DNA of 64,000 bases from Martinezella miluonensis (GTDB taxonomy: Bacteria; Pseudomonadota; Alphaproteobacteria; Rhizobiales; Rhizobiaceae). Position numbers and translations under genes: made by a program. A model generated the notes under the pieces. It had not been told where the DNA came from, made no database searches, and saw only the letters and a program-made list of their open reading frames with translations. Below are positions 63,553 to 64,000 of the stretch, piece by piece (position 1 is the stretch's first letter; each line of letters starts with the position of its first letter). The stretch covers positions 278,747 through 342,746 of the forward strand of contig NZ_FMAH01000002.1 of the NCBI RefSeq assembly GCF_900094545.1, read 5' to 3'.

Positions 63553-63873
63553 TCAGCCTTTTCTCGAAAACGGCACCAGCTTGCCGGACCGTGTTTCTTC
63601 AACCCGGCTTTCTTTCCGCAGCAGCTGCGGGGAAACATTCCACTGGCGGCCGTTGTCGGCGTGCACCGTCACTGTCTTACGGTTCCGACGGATCACGATG
63701 CCCGCCTGCGTCTGGCCGCTGTTGTCTTCGAACATGACGCGCTCACCAATCGCCAGCTCGAGCAGCGCGTGGGTGGTCTTTTGCTGATGCAGAAAATGCA
63801 GTCGATCAACGACCTGATCGTGCAGCTCGATCAGTTCCGCTTCACTCAAGCCGTCAAGGGTGATCCCGTGCAT
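63553..63873 (-). CDS. Small antisense passenger protein of the IS66 element
   Basis: 106 residues from ATG 63873, with GGAGG eight bases upstream. N-terminal helix (LSEAELIELHDQVVDRLHFLHQQK) and a KOW/SH3-like strand region (IGERVMFEDNSG; GIVIRRNRKTVTVHADNGRQWNVSPQLL). Ends in a basic tail. It is inside the terminal repeats and convergent with the transposase, 2 bases from its stop. Role unknown; it might bind nucleic acid and modulate transposition. Confidence 0.7.
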   Translation of the reverse strand: MHGITLDGLSEAELIELHDQVVDRLHFLHQQKTTHALLELAIGERVMFEDNSGQTQAGIVIRRNRKTVTVHADNGRQWNVSPQLLRKESRVEETRSGKLVPFSRKG

Positions 63874-63977
63874 CCCGATGCCTCCACATAAGGAAATCGT
63901 CGCTCCGGAAAAGCACCAAAGCAATCCCGTATTATCGACGACCCACAAGATCCTTTATCAAGCAGAATTCCGCCCGG

Positions 63978-64000
63978 GCCACCCATTTTGCTCCGCGTAC
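63978..64000 (-). repeat. Right terminal inverted repeat of the IS66 element
   Basis: Complement of the left end with one mismatch in 23 bases, ending at the last base of the window. Confidence 0.85.

Larger units (their letters stand above)
61695..64000. mobile_element. IS66-family insertion sequence with antisense passenger gene
   Basis: About 2.3 kb bounded by inverted repeats at 61695-61717 and 63978-64000 that match at 22 of 23 positions and start GTACGCGGAGC, close to the GTAAGCG ends of IS66 elements. It holds one transposase ORF and a small antisense ORF. The usual tnpA/tnpB accessory genes are absent, as in single-ORF members of the ISBst12 type. Because the window ends exactly at the right repeat, the 8-bp target duplication cannot be tested. 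The element looks intact. Confidence 0.88.

Noticed and set aside
1..64000. Search for CRISPR arrays, rRNA, tRNA and riboswitches
   Set aside because: No regularly spaced repeats, conserved RNA cores or cloverleaf-like segments were noticed by eye; a covariance-model search would be needed to exclude short RNAs.

Overview
The window looks like an accessory stretch of a Rhizobiales genome (Rhizobium/Agrobacterium type), possibly a secondary replicon. It is GC-rich with tightly packed ATGA-overlapping operons. Several proteins resemble rhizobial or Brucellaceae families: DUF1217 repeats, a D-aminopeptidase with the Ochrobactrum DAP active-site numbering, an L-arabinonate-type dehydratase and a GguC/AraD1-like hydrolase. 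I saw no rRNA, tRNA, CRISPR array or replication origin. Organism assignment is inference from gene content only.

Layout. (1) 1-5936: an RpiR regulator (cut by the window edge) and a PotD-type binding protein diverge from a PotABC-type transporter operon that ends in a DmpA-type (P1) aminopeptidase. (2) 6144-10838: a protein with six DUF1217 repeats and an orphan TadG/TadE-like pair. (3) 11370-22234: a MalT-like LuxR regulator, hydantoinase/oxoprolinase subunits HyuB and HyuA, a second PotABCD-type importer and a small ORF, all on the minus strand. (4) 22617-30907: a DUF882 peptidase-like protein, a decayed histidine kinase, an L,D-transpeptidase/D-aminopeptidase operon, a LysR/HPP-CBS pair, and several small or doubtful ORFs. 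(5) 30908-35791: an SH3 protein and a tripartite ABC exporter (outer-membrane lipoprotein, FtsX-type permease, ATPase, HlyD adaptor). (6) 36312-44557: a sugar-acid operon (GntR, IlvD/Edd dehydratase, SDR, FAH-family hydrolase) continuing into a third PotD-type importer. (7) 44724-55786: an M20 amidohydrolase, a transporter ATPase remnant and a GntR regulator diverge from a nine-gene Dpp-type operon with a creatinase-like M24 protein, flavin reductase-like protein, deaminase and CynX-type MFS carrier. (8) 56266-61513: a long Tsp/Prc protease, an AraC regulator next to an NmrA-like reductase, and a peroxiredoxin. (9) 61695-64000: a complete IS66-family element with matching terminal inverted repeats and an antisense passenger gene.

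How the genes work together. The recurring theme is scavenging. Four ABC importers are each linked to hydrolases that open amide, cyclic-amide or sugar-acid substrates (DmpA, HyuAB, dehydratase/SDR/FAH, M20/M24/deaminase), and each has a local regulator of a different family (RpiR, LuxR-MalT, GntR, GntR). Three of the four importers are of the polyamine (PotD) family, and the binding-protein gene of each of those three is followed at once by a strong inverted repeat, which probably raises binding-protein expression relative to the membrane components. Likely control sites include a GntR palindrome at 46941-46957 and AraC-style direct repeats at 59494-59526.
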